Positions 45,218 to 57,634 of a stretch of DNA of 64,000 nt are shown piece by piece. The notes under the pieces are model-generated. The model ran no database searches and was not told the origin of the DNA. It saw nothing but the letters and a program-made list of their open reading frames with translations. The stretch lies in NCBI GenBank assembly GCA_036346265.1, contig CM070686.1, positions 1,054,001 through 1,118,000 of the forward strand, read 5' to 3'. The position numbers and the translations under genes are program-made. Each line of letters starts with the position of its first letter. Positions within the stretch are counted from its first letter, which is position 1. Source of the stretch: Melocanna baccifera. Lineage: Eukaryota; Streptophyta; Magnoliopsida; Poales; Poaceae.

Positions 45218-48200
45218 ATGTCGGCGATCTCTCGCGCGATCCGAGCCTGCGCCGCCGCGTCCCGGCGGAACCTGGCGGCGTCGGCGTCTAAGGAGGTGCC
45301 CCCGGCAGGGGTGAGGGCGGCGGCGGTGGCGGGCCGCAGGGGGCGGGATCGGGAGGACGGGAGGCGCGTGCAGTGGGTGTTCCTGGGGTGCCCCGGGGTG
45401 GGCAAGGGCACCTACGCCGGCCGCCTCTCTCAGCTGCTCGGCGTGCCCCACATCGCCACCGGCGACCTCGTCCGCGATGCCCTCGCTTCCCCTGGCCCCC
45501 TCTCCAAGCAGGTACTACTGCTCCCCTCTCCCAGTGATGTTCTTCTGTGTTGGAGTTCTGATTGCAAATGAATGGTACTGGATCGATGACATATGATTAT
45601 GTTTTGCAAATTCTATTTCCTCGCGGTCAATTGCGCGTCGTGATCTGTAATACCAATGAACATATAGAATCTAAGCAGCCCAGAGGTTGGACAAATCTCA
45701 CCACTGTTCCAAGCACTAAGGCTTAGTTGATGGATGCCCTGCACCATGCGCATTTTTAGCACCAAGAACCGAATAATTGTGATGCGTATAGAAAATGAGT
45801 CCTTACTTTTGAATGGGACTGAGAGTAGACCAACCCTAGTCCACAGCTCCATTAGTTCTTGGATCATCCTCTGGAAACCAGCTTGTCATCACCATACAGA
45901 GGCCTCGACAATTCATGAGATCAGTGTGGGTTTGTTACCGTGCAACATACTCCCTCCGTTTCTTTTTATAAGGCGTATTTTTCTTGGGCATGGGGATTTG
46001 GGAGTGTATGAAACCAAGGAAATGGTAGAAGGAAATGACCATAGTGTCCATGGTGTTAATGCCTTCCAAATAAGAGAGAGGATAATTGTGTGGGTGTAAA
46101 TGTTCAAGAGAAAGGGAATATTAATAAGAGCAAAAGAGACAAAAGATCATTAAAACTGCATGCACGCTTTATATTTTGAAACAACATAACAAAAAATTAT
46201 ATGCCTTATATTTTGAAACGGAGGGAGTACATTGGAAAGAGGACATGCGATTGCACAACTAAGAAGCACTACAGCTCAAAATGTTGAACACATGCACAGC
46301 GTACAGAGGTGCAGACTGTTTTTCAAGCTGTCGGTTCATTGAGCTTATAGCAAATAAGCCGAATTTGTTAGCTATTAGAATAAGCTCAGAAAAAAAATGG
46401 TGAATTCAGCCTACAAACCCTCACTGGCTCATGAAGTCTAGAAGTCGCTCCATTAGAGTGGTTGTTTAACTGAAAACATAAATACAAGGATGAACTGATT
46501 CTTTGGCCAATGGCTGTAGCTTAGCCTTATTTGGATCATAAGCATATTGGTGCAATGTCAAATAGACCATTAGAGCCCATTTATGATCTTTTAGTTTTGT
46601 ACCTTGCCACTTTGATCATGCTATATCAGTTGATTCCGTTCCATTTTCTTTATTGTTTTTTGTGTGCTTTCTTTCCAGCTTTCTGAGATTGTGAATCATG
46701 GAAAACTGGTGTCTGATGAGATCATCATAGATCTGCTGTCAAAGCGTCTTGAAGGAGGAGAAGAAAAAGGTGAATTGGGGTTCATCCTTGATGGTTTTCC
46801 AAGAACCATAAGACAAGCGGTGAGTTAGTTATTTGACCTGACCGTAAGTATACAAAACATATAACTTGCATCTTCTCAGTAAGACTTTGTCATTTGCATT
46901 TTCTTTGGACCGCATTTGTCGTATTTGAGGGGTGGGAAAAATATGCTTAAATGTGCTGTTCTTAGACCAATAATGTGTAACATGATTGTAGTGGTGGTCT
47001 TATTTATAGTAGTACAATTCGCTGATATTTTTTAATCAGTTTGATTTGGTCGTTAAACTAATCTGATAGATGACCAGCCTAAATAAAGTAATAAACTATG
47101 GAATAAGTCCATATAACATGCTAAACTTTGTTTTAAAGTTCATCAAGCATTTTGAACTATAAAACCAGACATTTGACCCTCGGACTTTATAATCTGGTTC
47201 AAATAACATCCTGATCAGGTTTCGCATGGTGGTATTACCCGTATGACATAATAAGTGGGCAATTTTGCCAGTAGGATGACATGTTGGCTAAGTTAGGTCA
47301 ATGACATATAGGGTCCACAAGGGTATCTCCTACACCAAGCTCTCAACCGTGCTTCCATGGCCATCACCTCTGTAGTTCCTTTCATCTTTGTTTCGATTTG
47401 GGAGAGAAGACCTTGTGGACTCCACCTATTATTTCTCTAAACTTGACTATCATGTTATCCTATATGGTAAAACCGTTCACTCATCGCGTCACGTGGATAA
47501 TACCACCATTCAAAATCAGGTCAAGCTATTATTTAAATTGGATTGCATTGTTCGTGCGCACGCGCAGGGGTGGTCAAATGTCTAGTTTCATAGTCCGAGG
47601 TGCTGGACAGGCTTTTGAACAAAGTTTGGGGGTATTATACGAACTTTTCCCATTATAAACCATGTATAAGTTGATAAGAGGTTCGAAAATTTACTTTGAT
47701 GTACTGTACACCAATAAGCAGTGAGATGGTGGTTCCTTGCACCTCAGTTGCATGTATCATGGTTGAGACCAATAAACGTCAATTGATGTTAAAACTTATC
47801 TGCTGGTACTGCATGTCCGTTCCCAAAATAATTGCATTGTGTGCTTTGGTAGGAAATACTCGAAGGAGTCACAGATGTTGATTTGGTGATCAATCTCAAA
47901 CTCCAAGAAGAAGCTCTTCTTGCAAAATGCCTTGGTAGAAGGATGTGTAGCCAGTGTGGAGGAAACTTCAATGTGGCCTCCATTGATATTGAGGGTGAGA
48001 ATGGCGGGCCCCGAATGTACATGCCTCCACTACTACCTCCTCCGCAGTGTGAATCAAAGCTGATCACTAGACCAGATGATACTGAAGAGGTGGTAAAGGA
48101 GCGATTGCGAGTTTACCATGATTTGGTATGTTCTAGTGGCCTGAGATTGCCTTTTGACAGTTTTAGCCGGTTTTTTTGTTTCTATTTAATATTTATGGGA

Positions 48201-49174
48201 TCTAAATACTCCATTTGTAGTTTTGTACTAGTAGGATGCATGAGCGAATGTTTTATAGGTAGATCAACTAGTGATTTGTGATGCTAGATTTGCATGTGTG
48301 GAATCCTGAGACATGATATTGAACTTTAACATTGTGCTGTTAGTATTCAGTCAAATTGTCATTTACAAGATGTGTATTCATTGTTTCATATTCAGTAATA
48401 TGCACAGTTCCTCGTCAAACCTTTTTTCTAAGAACTTCCTCTTAAAACCATGAAAACTATATTATGGCACTCTCACACAATATAGGTTTGGAGTACTTAT
48501 TAGTGATTTGCTTGCATACGTACGTACAATCAGTTGATGCTAGATTTGCGTGTGTGGAATCCTGAGACATGATATTGAACCTTAACATTGTGCTGTTAGT
48601 ATTCAGTCAAATTGTCATTTACAAGATATGTGTATTCGTTGTTTCATATTCAGTAATGAGCACAGTTCCTCTTCAAACCTTTTTTTTTAAGAACTTCCTG
48701 TTAAAACCATGAAAACTATATTATGGCACTCTCACACAATATAGGTTTGGAGTACTTGTTAGTGATTTGCTTGTATACATATATATAAAATTGATGCTAG
48801 ATTTGCATGTGTGGAATCCTGAGATATGATATTGAACTTTAACATTGTGCTGTTAGTATTCAGTCAAATTGTCATTTACAAGATATGTGTATTCGTTTTT
48901 TCGTATTCAGTAATGAGCACAGTTCCTCTTCAAACCTTTTTTTAAAGAACTTCCTCTTAAAACCATGAAAACTATATTATGGCACTCTCACATAATATAT
49001 GTTTGACCGTGTTGTTCAGCGTGGCATCATGTTATCTTTTCTAAGTTGTCTTTGCAGAGCCAGCCGGTGGAGGAATTTTACAGAGCACGGGGGAAACTCT
49101 TGGAGTTCAATTTACCAGGAGGAATACCCGAATCATGGCCGAAGTTATTGCAAGCCTTGAATATAAGACCCTGA
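45218..49174 (+). CDS. adenylate kinase, organellar (chloroplast/mitochondrial type)
   Basis: Exons 45218-45511, 46679-46819, 47853-48125 and 49058-49174, all phase 0, give 274 aa. It interconverts AMP + ATP and 2 ADP. The P-loop GCPGVGKGT is at residues 57-65, then TGDLVRDAL (81-89, AMP side). FILDGFPRT is at 133-141. The LID region begins RRMCSQCGGNFN. The C terminus is a helix ending LLQALNIRP. The first ~50 residues (Ala/Arg-rich, almost no acidic residues until KE) look like a transit peptide. The protein resembles the Arabidopsis plastid adenylate kinase At2g37250 group; plastid versus mitochondrion is not decided. An in-frame ATG exists at 45056 without an intervening stop, but the extension is rich in Thr/Pro and looks like leader sequence. 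Intron 1 carries a Stowaway MITE, and intron 3 a 256-bp triplication. Confidence 0.93.
45950..46227. mobile_element. Stowaway MITE in adenylate kinase intron 1
   Basis: It begins CTCCCTCCGTTTC and ends GAAACGGAGGGAG, a perfect 13-bp inverted repeat. It is flanked by TA (45948-45949 and 46228-46229). It is 278 bp long. The subterminal TTATAAGGCG and ATGCCTTATA also pair. Confidence 0.95.
48280..49010. repeat. ~256-bp tandem repeat, nearly three copies, in adenylate kinase intron 3
   Basis: The unit starts GATGCTAGATTTGC at 48280, 48536 and 48793, so the period is 256-257 bp. The third unit breaks off near 49005 after ATGGCACTCTCACATAATAT. Units differ by few substitutions and small indels, for example CTTTTTT run lengths. 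The repeat is entirely intronic. Confidence 0.95.
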
Positions 49175-49606
49175 CAACGAAAGATCTGCAGCAGCATGAT
49201 TTTTGTTTAGGAATGCATGATATACATTTGTAGCCTATGGCAAACATAGTTAACAGATGGGCATTCCTTGTATCTCTAGAAGTAGTAATTCATTCAGGGG
49301 TCAAAATTATTTTGATCTAACACTAAATTGTGTAGTTGATTGATCATCGATCGTACAAAAGAGATGTCTGTGCTGATTGTTTTTTTGAATGAATAGCTTC
49401 TAAGGGCAAAAAATAAATATCCAAACATTTTGGAGACATCCATTTGTAGACTGTCTTGTATGCACTACAAATATGCTTGTCGAAAGAAGCACACTGCAAG
49501 CAATCTGATGAAATCACTCGGGTGTATGGTTGAGATACAGAATGTTTACATACATATTGATTGAGGTTTTCGTTACTTGTATGCGCTCCACAATGAAGCA
49601 ACGTAG
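49175..49606 (+). other. 3' UTR and downstream of adenylate kinase
   Basis: Non-coding sequence. The transcript probably ends before about 49350. No other feature is seen. Confidence 0.4.
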
Positions 49607-52600
49607 GATGTTGAAACGCTCCGCGTTTTTAATTAATCTTAATTGGTATGTTACTAGGTTAAGTAAGATTAATTACGTAGCTAATGATCTAAAATACGTA
49701 AGAAATTTAAACTTTTTGTGTATTCTAAATTGCATTGGGCGAACGTTAAACGGATACATTCCTTTCACGATCTCATTGACGAGGGTAGAAACAACTGATA
49801 TAGACTAGAGAGAAATATCATTCAACTGCACGGCAAGTAAAATCATTCAACTTAATTAAAATATATATGTATCAATCTAATACAAAAGTTAATTAATTAC
49901 AACTCCCATACAATAAAGCAATTGCATCCATTACATGACAATTGAAAGTTACATTAGGTTAAAGACAAGTATCACAACTCATTGATACGTGTAATTATGC
50001 CGTTGTAGTATTACATCCAACATAAACATATGATTGCATTGTATGCATTTCATATAGTTGCAATTAACCAAGAGCTATAAAAATATAAATGGCATTCATA
50101 TTATTGCATACAACAATTATAATCACCTGAGCTCCAAAGCAACCGCAGTTTCAATTGTGAGAAAAGTTAATCTGAAAGATACCGAAAAAGACCAAACAAA
50201 AGAAAATAATTAAAGGAAGGATTGCCATCAGAGCCCTAGGATTAAATTTCAGATATGGCATTTCGTTCACTGAGGTTCCCAGACTGTCCAGGGGCCAGTC
50301 GGCACCTCTCACAGCCATTAGATCATCACTCGGCATAAACAAACCCGAGTTTTATTTAAAAAGACTAGCAACCAGCCACCGGCAACCAAACCACAAAAAT
50401 ACCCCTGTAAATGCCACGGGCAGCAGCCAGCCAGAGGGCCCTTCTGGGCGTTTCCCTCACAACAAGCCAACACCACTATTTCCAGAAGGCACAACACATC
50501 ACAAGCCAAACAGCACACGTAGTCAGTCGAGTAAAAGGAAGGGGGGAAGAAAGCGCACGACACCAGCAACCCATCACCCAATTCTATTCCATCCCAAACC
50601 CTCAGAATTCACAGCCACAGGACACGGTCGCCGCAAGACTAGCAGCAGTGCCAACCAAACCAGGGCAAGCAGTCGGCCAAAAGCTAGACCACAAGTAGAG
50701 AGAGGCGGTGGCGCGAGAAGGTGAAGAGAGAGGCGCGGCGAGAGAGGAGGAGAGTAAGAAGAAGAAGGGGGCGGCGGCGCTGAAAAGAGGAAGGAGGAGG
50801 AGAGTCGGACGGTGAAGAAAAGAAAAGGGGGAGAGAGGAGTGGGCCGGGAGAGGTGAGTGGGCCGAAGGCCGGCCTGCCTGGGAAAAATAGGAGAGGAAG
50901 AAAGGAGAAGTAAAATAAAAGGAGATTTAGCGTGTGTAGGAGAAAATTTATATTCGCCCATACTTAACTCGTGAATTCCAATGGAATGTTGAGTTAACCG
51001 ATCAAACCAACTAATGGTATTAAGTCCTGAAACGCTATTATCCGGTTATACGAATACTAGAGGAGAACGACGTGCAGTCCGTAATTGATTAATTTCATGT
51101 ATACCGATTGACTTGATAGTTTACCATTTAAAATCATCACGTGGCCTATTTAAATATATAGTTAATATTTGTTAGTCGTATTAACTCATGAACTTCTTTC
51201 GTAAATATGTATGTTGATTAAAATCAAAGTAGGGCCGTTAGGAGACCCAATCTTTTACGCATGGTTACAAAAATCGGTACCGACATATAGACTACTCTAG
51301 GGTATATCTAAATACGCAGATAATCTTGTTCGTTGTATTTAAATTATAGAAACCCACTCATAGTCATTTCGGATAATTAAAGCTAATTAATTGCCATCAA
51401 ATGAATTAAAATTGTACGCACCAACTAAACTTGTGCGTGTACTAATTAAATTCAGGTACTGTCGTTTAAACCACGTGATCCGAGCTTAAATGCCCAGATA
51501 TTCTAGTTAAGCCCAATTAAATTGTAAAAGACCAATGATAATTATTTGTAAGGACTAGAATAAATTAAATAAACATACTTACATACGTGAAATCGGCTAG
51601 GAGTATCATATGTCATTAAATTTGTGTGTGCTCCTATTTAATCATGCTAATCAATAAATTACCAGAACTCAATAAAACGCCAGACATACATCCTATATCG
51701 ATCGTATCTTCCGACGCTAGTACGATAATGCCAGCTAACGAGTATCGTATAGAAACTAACCTTGATTACCGCGATCATAGTTGAGTTGAATGAAGCCTCA
51801 CCCTAGGCGCACAAACACATCGACACCTCGCACTTTATTATATTCCTATAAATTAAGTCGTGGCCGACATATTTAATTACATGCAACTACCCGAGTCGTG
51901 GGGAGGACTTCACCTGAGTTTACTTGAATCCAAATATGTGGTTAAAGTCCAAGCAAGCTTTTCTTTGAGAATATGATCGGAGTATTTTCAGTAAAATAAA
52001 GTATTTTCCTATTAAATTACTATCACCATACATGAAAATGAAAATCATCTTTAAATCAAATGATTGTGGTAAGAAAGAAAAGAAAGAGATCAGGCAGACA
52101 GTTGGAGAAGCCACTGTCAGGCTGGTAAATAAGTGGGTGGAAGATCCCTAGGGCAGGAGAAAAAGGGCAGGTGTGGGGAATCTTCTGCATAGAGAAGATA
52201 TAAGGTTAATCAGTCTTCATCTATATGAATGGACCGTACTTAACGTATCAACCAACATTTTATCTACGGACGGATAGAGTTAGTAGTACTATCAAAGTTA
52301 TTAAATTCTCCACAAGGGTAAGTATTATTTAGGGGATGCACCCAGGGCCAGTAAAGAGCTGGGGGTGGGGAATCCATAGTCACAAGAACCCAGGACTGGT
52401 TGCATGCCAGAGGTGGGGTGTGCATATATTAGCGTAGTGGAGTGTTGAGTAGGGTTGAGCAAACCGACCCAACCAACGGTTATGTCACTTTTGGTGAGTC
52501 TGGTGATAGTAATAATTCGCATAGACTGCCAATTGCGAATAACTAGGTGGAGATATAATATACTGAGATAGATACAAAAGTTATGTATTCTGATATGGGC

Positions 52601-53426
52601 GCCACATCTTAGGAAATGTGGAAACCCATGGGCTAATAGGATCAGAATGATGATGGGTAAAGTGATACAAGCTTGCACAATGCTATACAAATCATGAATT
52701 CATGCTTGTCTCCGGGAAAGTAGATCACGGAAACTTATGGGGGTTTTTGCCGTTCATATGAGTGTTTGATAGTTTTCTAAATTAATAATCTAGATTTCTT
52801 TCCAAACTTAACAACAAAACTTATGTTCTATAATCGTGAGAAGAGGATTGGGAATGAGAAAAAGATTGAGAATGAACAAGAGATTAGGAATATAAATGTA
52901 TATTCCTGGAACGTAGAAGAGCATCTAGTGTATTTTGCTAATAATAACGCTTGCTGAGTACTTTTGTACTCATCCTTGCTATTATCCCCTTTCTCTAGAT
53001 GCATGATAAACTAGAGGATTGCTAGAATCTAGTGAAGACTACATGGATGAATTTAAGTATTACTCGGGTGGAATACTATGGGCTCATAACATGAAGAGTA
53101 GAAGGCGGAGGCGACGACCGGGATTGTTCCTGAGAATCCATTTGTAATAATGTATAGTTATATTAGTTTCGCTATAGGTAGACAATAGTTAGAACCTTTC
53201 TACTTCTTGAATATTGTAATATTCAAACCCTTGCGGCTTTGTAATGAGCTTTAGCCTTGCGTGGTGATATTTTTGTAATATTGTATTTTGTCTCTAATTA
53301 TTGTTCCGCTGCAACACTCTGATGGGCTTATTATTCGTTAACGCGATGTTTTATCGGCTAAAACGAATACTAATCCGTTGACTAGCATAATTACCCCTTG
53401 GTAATTGTGTGGGTCGTTACAGATGT
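49607..53426 (+). mobile_element. probable solo LTR (gypsy-type) with GATGT target duplication
   Basis: The body 49612-53421 starts TGAAACGCTCCGCG and ends GGGTCGTTACA. GATGT is present directly on both sides (49607-49611 and 53422-53426). TGCTGAGTACTTTTGTACTC (about 52953) and the GTCGTTACA end are typical of the 3' part of long Ty3/gypsy LTRs in grasses; orientation + is inferred from this. There is no gag or pol and no primer-binding site after 53421, so a 3.8-kb solo LTR left by recombination is the simplest reading. The GA/CT-rich block 50700-50920 lies within it. Confidence 0.55.
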
Positions 53427-53935
53427 TCCGTAAACATAATCAGCAGATCCGTTTGTATTAGCTTTGGCTTTTAGTTTCTGCTTAGAGAAGCCAAAGTCAA
53501 TACGAACGTTTCAGTTTCTATCAGTCACTACTATTTATTAGCCACAGTCAAATGTCATTAACAAAAATCAATATGAACGGCCCTAAAGTGTTGGGTATCA
53601 GCTGGTTGTATATGTTGCATCTCATCTCAATATAATCCATCTCATGTAGTTATGATGCTAAATGTAACTGCATATGGAAATGCGTTATTACATTAGCCAT
53701 CAGCGCTGGATCTCAAATTATCAATTCCAGAAGCATGCTGATTCTTAACACAAGAAAAGCAACTCCTAGTGAAAATGCACGACACAAAGTCACAAAAACA
53801 ACGATCTGAACACAAAGTCGCAACTTTAATGTTAGAGGAAGAAGAAGGGTTTCTGCAGATAAAAATAAAATGCACAGATATTATCAAGAGGACCCTATTA
53901 TCAATATCAACTTTAATGTTAGAGCTCCCCAAGCT
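53427..53935. other. intergenic, no gene recognised
   Basis: A 16-bp direct repeat, AACTTTAATGTTAGAG, occurs at 53822-53837 and 53909-53924, just before the decayed tRNA. Nothing else was recognised. Confidence 0.5.
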
Positions 53936-54007
53936 GGGGGTCTAGCCCATACGGTAGAGCGCTCGCTTCGCGTGCGAGAGCACGGGGTTGGACTCCCCGC
54001 ACCTAAC
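53936..54007 (+). tRNA. tRNA-Ala(CGC)-like sequence, probably a pseudogene
   Basis: 72 nt. The anticodon arm CTCGC-TTCGCGT-GCGAG is perfect with anticodon CGC (53969-53971). The D arm (TAGCCCATACGGTAGAGC) has one mismatch. The T arm keeps its 5-bp stem, CGGGG/CCCCG, but its loop reads TTGGACT instead of TTCGANT. The acceptor stem GGGGGTC/CACCTAA has several mismatches, and the variable loop is one base short of the usual plant tRNA-Ala. Transcription and function are doubtful. Confidence 0.7.
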
Positions 54008-55237
54008 ATTTGTTTTGCATTAAAAATGATTTTTGCCGCTGTAAAAAATTCATACTTTTTTCAGAAGTAAAAAAAAAAGGCACACTTGATTCTCTGTCCG
54101 AGGCTGAGAACGCGCACGTTTGGTTCTCTCGGGCCGCCACTCTATTCATATTGGGCTTTTCCTTTGTTCTGTTCAAGGCCCAGCCGCCATTCCCTGCAAA
54201 AATGCCGAAACGCTTTGCAATTCTAGTGCAACGCGCGTGAGAAAGAAAGGCAGTAACAGTGGCCGCTCTACCCGGCGTAACCCCCATCCGCTCGGCCCAG
54301 TCCAGACGCTCCCTTTGTTAAAGTGGAAAAAGGAGGCGCAGAGAGGTCGATGGTCGCTTGCGGTTCAGCTCAAAAACAGCTACAGTCCTGCAACAGTTCC
54401 GTTTACAAGGTCCCGCTCGTTTTGTCTTTTGGCTTCTAGTTTGATATTTCTTAATTTTATTTTTTCTAATTTTTTTGACTTTTCTACCTTTTTTATTTTT
54501 TTCTGTATTTCTTTGCCTTGTTCGGATAGACTAAACTGTTTTTTTCTATTTTCAGATTTTTAAATTTAATTATACTAAAAATACTATAAGTTAACAAAAA
54601 AAACTAAGTTGAGCAGGACGGATACACAAGGACCACAATGCGACAAACATCCTACACGGAAAAGACATAATTTGTGAGGAATGTTCTTGGTAGTGATTAC
54701 CAGTAGTACCACTAGGGTAGGAGGAGTTTGGTAGGGTGGTTTTGCTTGGGAGAAACGGATCATTCCTTTCATTCATTCACCCCTCATTTTGTAGGCTTAC
54801 ATAGGAAGAGAGGAGGAGAAAGAGTATAGAGAGGCCAGTAGTATCAGTACAACATTATGCAACAAAAAGAGGGGAAAGGCCAAAGTGCCACATGTACGAA
54901 TGGAACTTATGAAGTGGACCTCAGCCTAGGTGTAGTTCTGTTTCTAGGTGTGCAACTTTGTGGGGACTTTTGGAAGTAAAGCAAATGATTGCGATAAAGT
55001 ATTTTTTTTCCCCTTCTTCTAAGACTGATTCATGTGCAAACACTCCCAAGGGCTAGAGTGCCGGCGAAAAGGCTCTTCGATGAAAAGTGCAGGATTTTGG
55101 GGAGGTGTCACTGTTGGATATTTGAATATAATAGTACCTGTACTTTTCCACACAACAATACATACTACAAGAACATTCAAAAAGATTTATTTCGGCATAT
55201 TTCATGAGACGATTTCGGTGCTATTTCACGTGCCTAG
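54008..55237. other. intergenic with AT-rich dispersed repeat at 54420-54615
   Basis: A GC-moderate stretch (54080-54400) has short open frames without domains. The T/A-rich 54420-54615 resembles 32470-32705. No gene was recognised. Confidence 0.4.
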
Positions 55238-57634
55238 TGTTGGGGACTTGCCCAAATTCTAAACGAGTGATGGACTTCGAACTGTGAGATCACACACGAG
55301 AACACGAGTAAACACAATGATTTTGGCGATATGGTACGACTATGTTCTTTTCATTTTTCTTATATAAAAAAATAACATATAAGACTCCGTAACCAACACC
55401 GTGTTTCATGATGTGAATCCTACACAGACACATCTTAACCTTCCTTTTACGACTACTCTAAATCCTAGTTACAAACGGACTCTGAATCCTGACATCTTCC
55501 GACTTCAGTACTCGTCTTCGAGTGCTACTTGACTTATGACTACGGCTACTACAATACTTTACGACTACGACTGCTACAATACGTGAACCGACTTGCCGTG
55601 GTCTTAGACATACTCTGGTCATGGACTCGACCAGACTTGAAGACAACTAGATTAACTCTAATAATCTTCTCTTTAAGCTTGTTGTCTTCCGTTAATGTTC
55701 TGCACGCCGATCTTCTCCCTTATTTTCATGAACTTCATTCTTCTAAGCAACTTGGTCAGGATGTCAACGAGCTGGTTCTTCATGCAAATATGCTACGCCT
55801 CCATCACCCCTAATTCCACACATTCTCTTATGTAATGGAAATGATGTGTTTGTTTATCTCATGGTAGACTGGGTTTTTGCATAACGCAATTGCAAATTGA
55901 TTGTCGATTTTTAAGGTTACCTTTTCAACCTTCGTCTTTGATATGTCAGCCAACAATCATCCCAGCCATACAACCTTGACATGCTGGCGCACAAGTTGCA
56001 ATGTACTCTGTTTCACATGAGGATAAAGCGATCGCCTTTTACTTTTGCGAACACCAACTAATTGGGTTTGACCCAAGGAAAAACTCCATGCTCGAAATAC
56101 TTTTCCGGTCATCCGTATCACCAGCTAGATCACTGTCCAAGTAACTGATCGGCCCCAAACATTCTTCCTTCTTCTTGTAGACATACCCGCAACTCACAGT
56201 TCCTTTCATATACCTTAGTATGTGCTTTATAGCACCCATATGCTCTGTAGTCAGCTTCTCCATGTACCTACTCACCATGCCAACCAAGAATGCTAAGTCC
56301 GGACGTGTGTGTAGCAGATATCTCAAACTCTCGACTATGCTTCGGTATAGAGTCTTGTCTACAGGAGGGTTTGTGCTATGTTTGTTTAACTTCAGGCGGG
56401 ATTCCATCAGAACTTGTGTTGGATTACAATCCTTCTTGCCGCATTTATCTAGCACTTTTCCTGCTTACGCAGACTGACTGAGAGTAATCTTCACGGAGCT
56501 CTGACGTACTTTAATGTCCAAGTAGTAGTTGAGCAACCTGAGGTCACACATGCTAAATAATTTCTTTGTCTGGCTTTTGAAGCTGTCGATCTCCTCGATA
56601 CTCTCTCCAATGATGAATGATGATCAAATAATCCATATAAACTCCAACTAACAAACTCCCTTTTTCTTGGCTTCGTTTGTACATTGCTTGTTCTAGTGGG
56701 TATCTTTCAAAACCGAGTGCCACCAGAGACTTGTCTAACTTCGAATTCCAAGCTCTTGGGGCTTGATGTAGACCATTAAGCAGTAGCACCATTTCTAGCC
56801 GTGCAACAGGGGCAAAAACTTCATCAAAATCAACGCCTTGTCGTTGAACGTACCCCATTGCAACTAGTACAATCACGCCTTGGGTGTCCTTCTTCACCTT
56901 ATACACCCCACTTCAAACTAATCGACTTGTGACCGACTGGCAATGAAACAAGCTGCTATGTTTTATTTTCTTGGATTGAGGACATCTCCTCCTCCATAAC
57001 TCTTCTCCACTTTGGCTTTGCCTTGGTTTCTTCAAAGTTCGCAGGCTCCTCCTCACTGAATAAGCAGAACTCTGAATCTCTAGCTCTATCGAAGATGTGG
57101 TATCATATAGACTTTTGATGTCACAATCCCATCGAGGTCCTTCAAACAAACTTACGTTGAGCTCCAACCTTCACGGAGCTCTAGGCAAGACCGGTGTTTC
57201 TAGTGTTGCTGCAGGAGTACGTGGTGTAGATGGGTCGGGCATCCCATATCCTACACTCATGGTCGTCGTGGTTGTACCTGGAGTTTCTGCTTCATGGCTA
57301 TGTCCTCGGACTACGTACTTTGTGGTAGTAGTGTCGGAAGCCACTTCGTGGTTGTTAGGATCTATGACCACATTGTGGCCACATCTTAACCTTCCTTTTA
57401 CGACTGCTTTGAATCTTAGTTACAATCGGACTCTGAATCATGACCTCTTACGACTTTAGTACTTGTCTCCGAGTGCTACTTGACTTACGACTACGACTGC
57501 TGTAGCACTTTACGACTACGACTGCTACAATACTCGAACCGGCTTACCATGGTCGTAGCTTGCCGTGGTCGTAGATATACTCTGAACATCGACTTGAAAA
57601 GGCTTAAAAAGACAACTAGAGTAACTCTAATACC
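55238..57634 (-). mobile_element. internally deleted Ty1/copia retrotransposon on the minus strand
   Basis: Direct LTR copies lie at 55238-55663 and 57379-57634, the second lacking its inner part. Both contain TTACGACTACGACTGCTACA and CTTCCTTTTACGACT. Between them, on the minus strand, are a reverse-transcriptase fragment (56906-56553; YVQRQGVDFDEVFAPVARLE and LHQAPRAWNSKLD, then VYMDYLII in place of YVDD-type residues) and an RNase-H-region fragment (56455-56039; RSIVESLRYLLHTRPDLAF, then SDLAGDTDDRKS). Gag, protease and integrase are gone. Frameshifts separate the pieces. Confidence 0.85.
56039..56906 (-). pseudogene. copia reverse transcriptase / RNase H remnant
   Basis: Two minus-strand open pieces, 56906-56553 and 56455-56039, separated by a frame break. 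They cover part of RT and the terminal RNase H domain of a Ty1/copia polyprotein. A deletion inside RT joins LEMVLLLNGLHQAPRAWNS directly, where the family has over 100 residues between these motifs. Confidence 0.85.

Noticed and set aside
48280..49010. Adenylate kinase intron repeat considered as an array of RNA genes
   Set aside because: The units show no tRNA/snoRNA boxes or strong fold that I can see; a simple tandem duplication suffices.
50602..50961. 119-codon minus-strand ORF, Leu/Ser/Pro-rich, near 50.8 kb
   Set aside because: It is translation of a CT-rich block inside the probable solo LTR, with no domain or coding bias.
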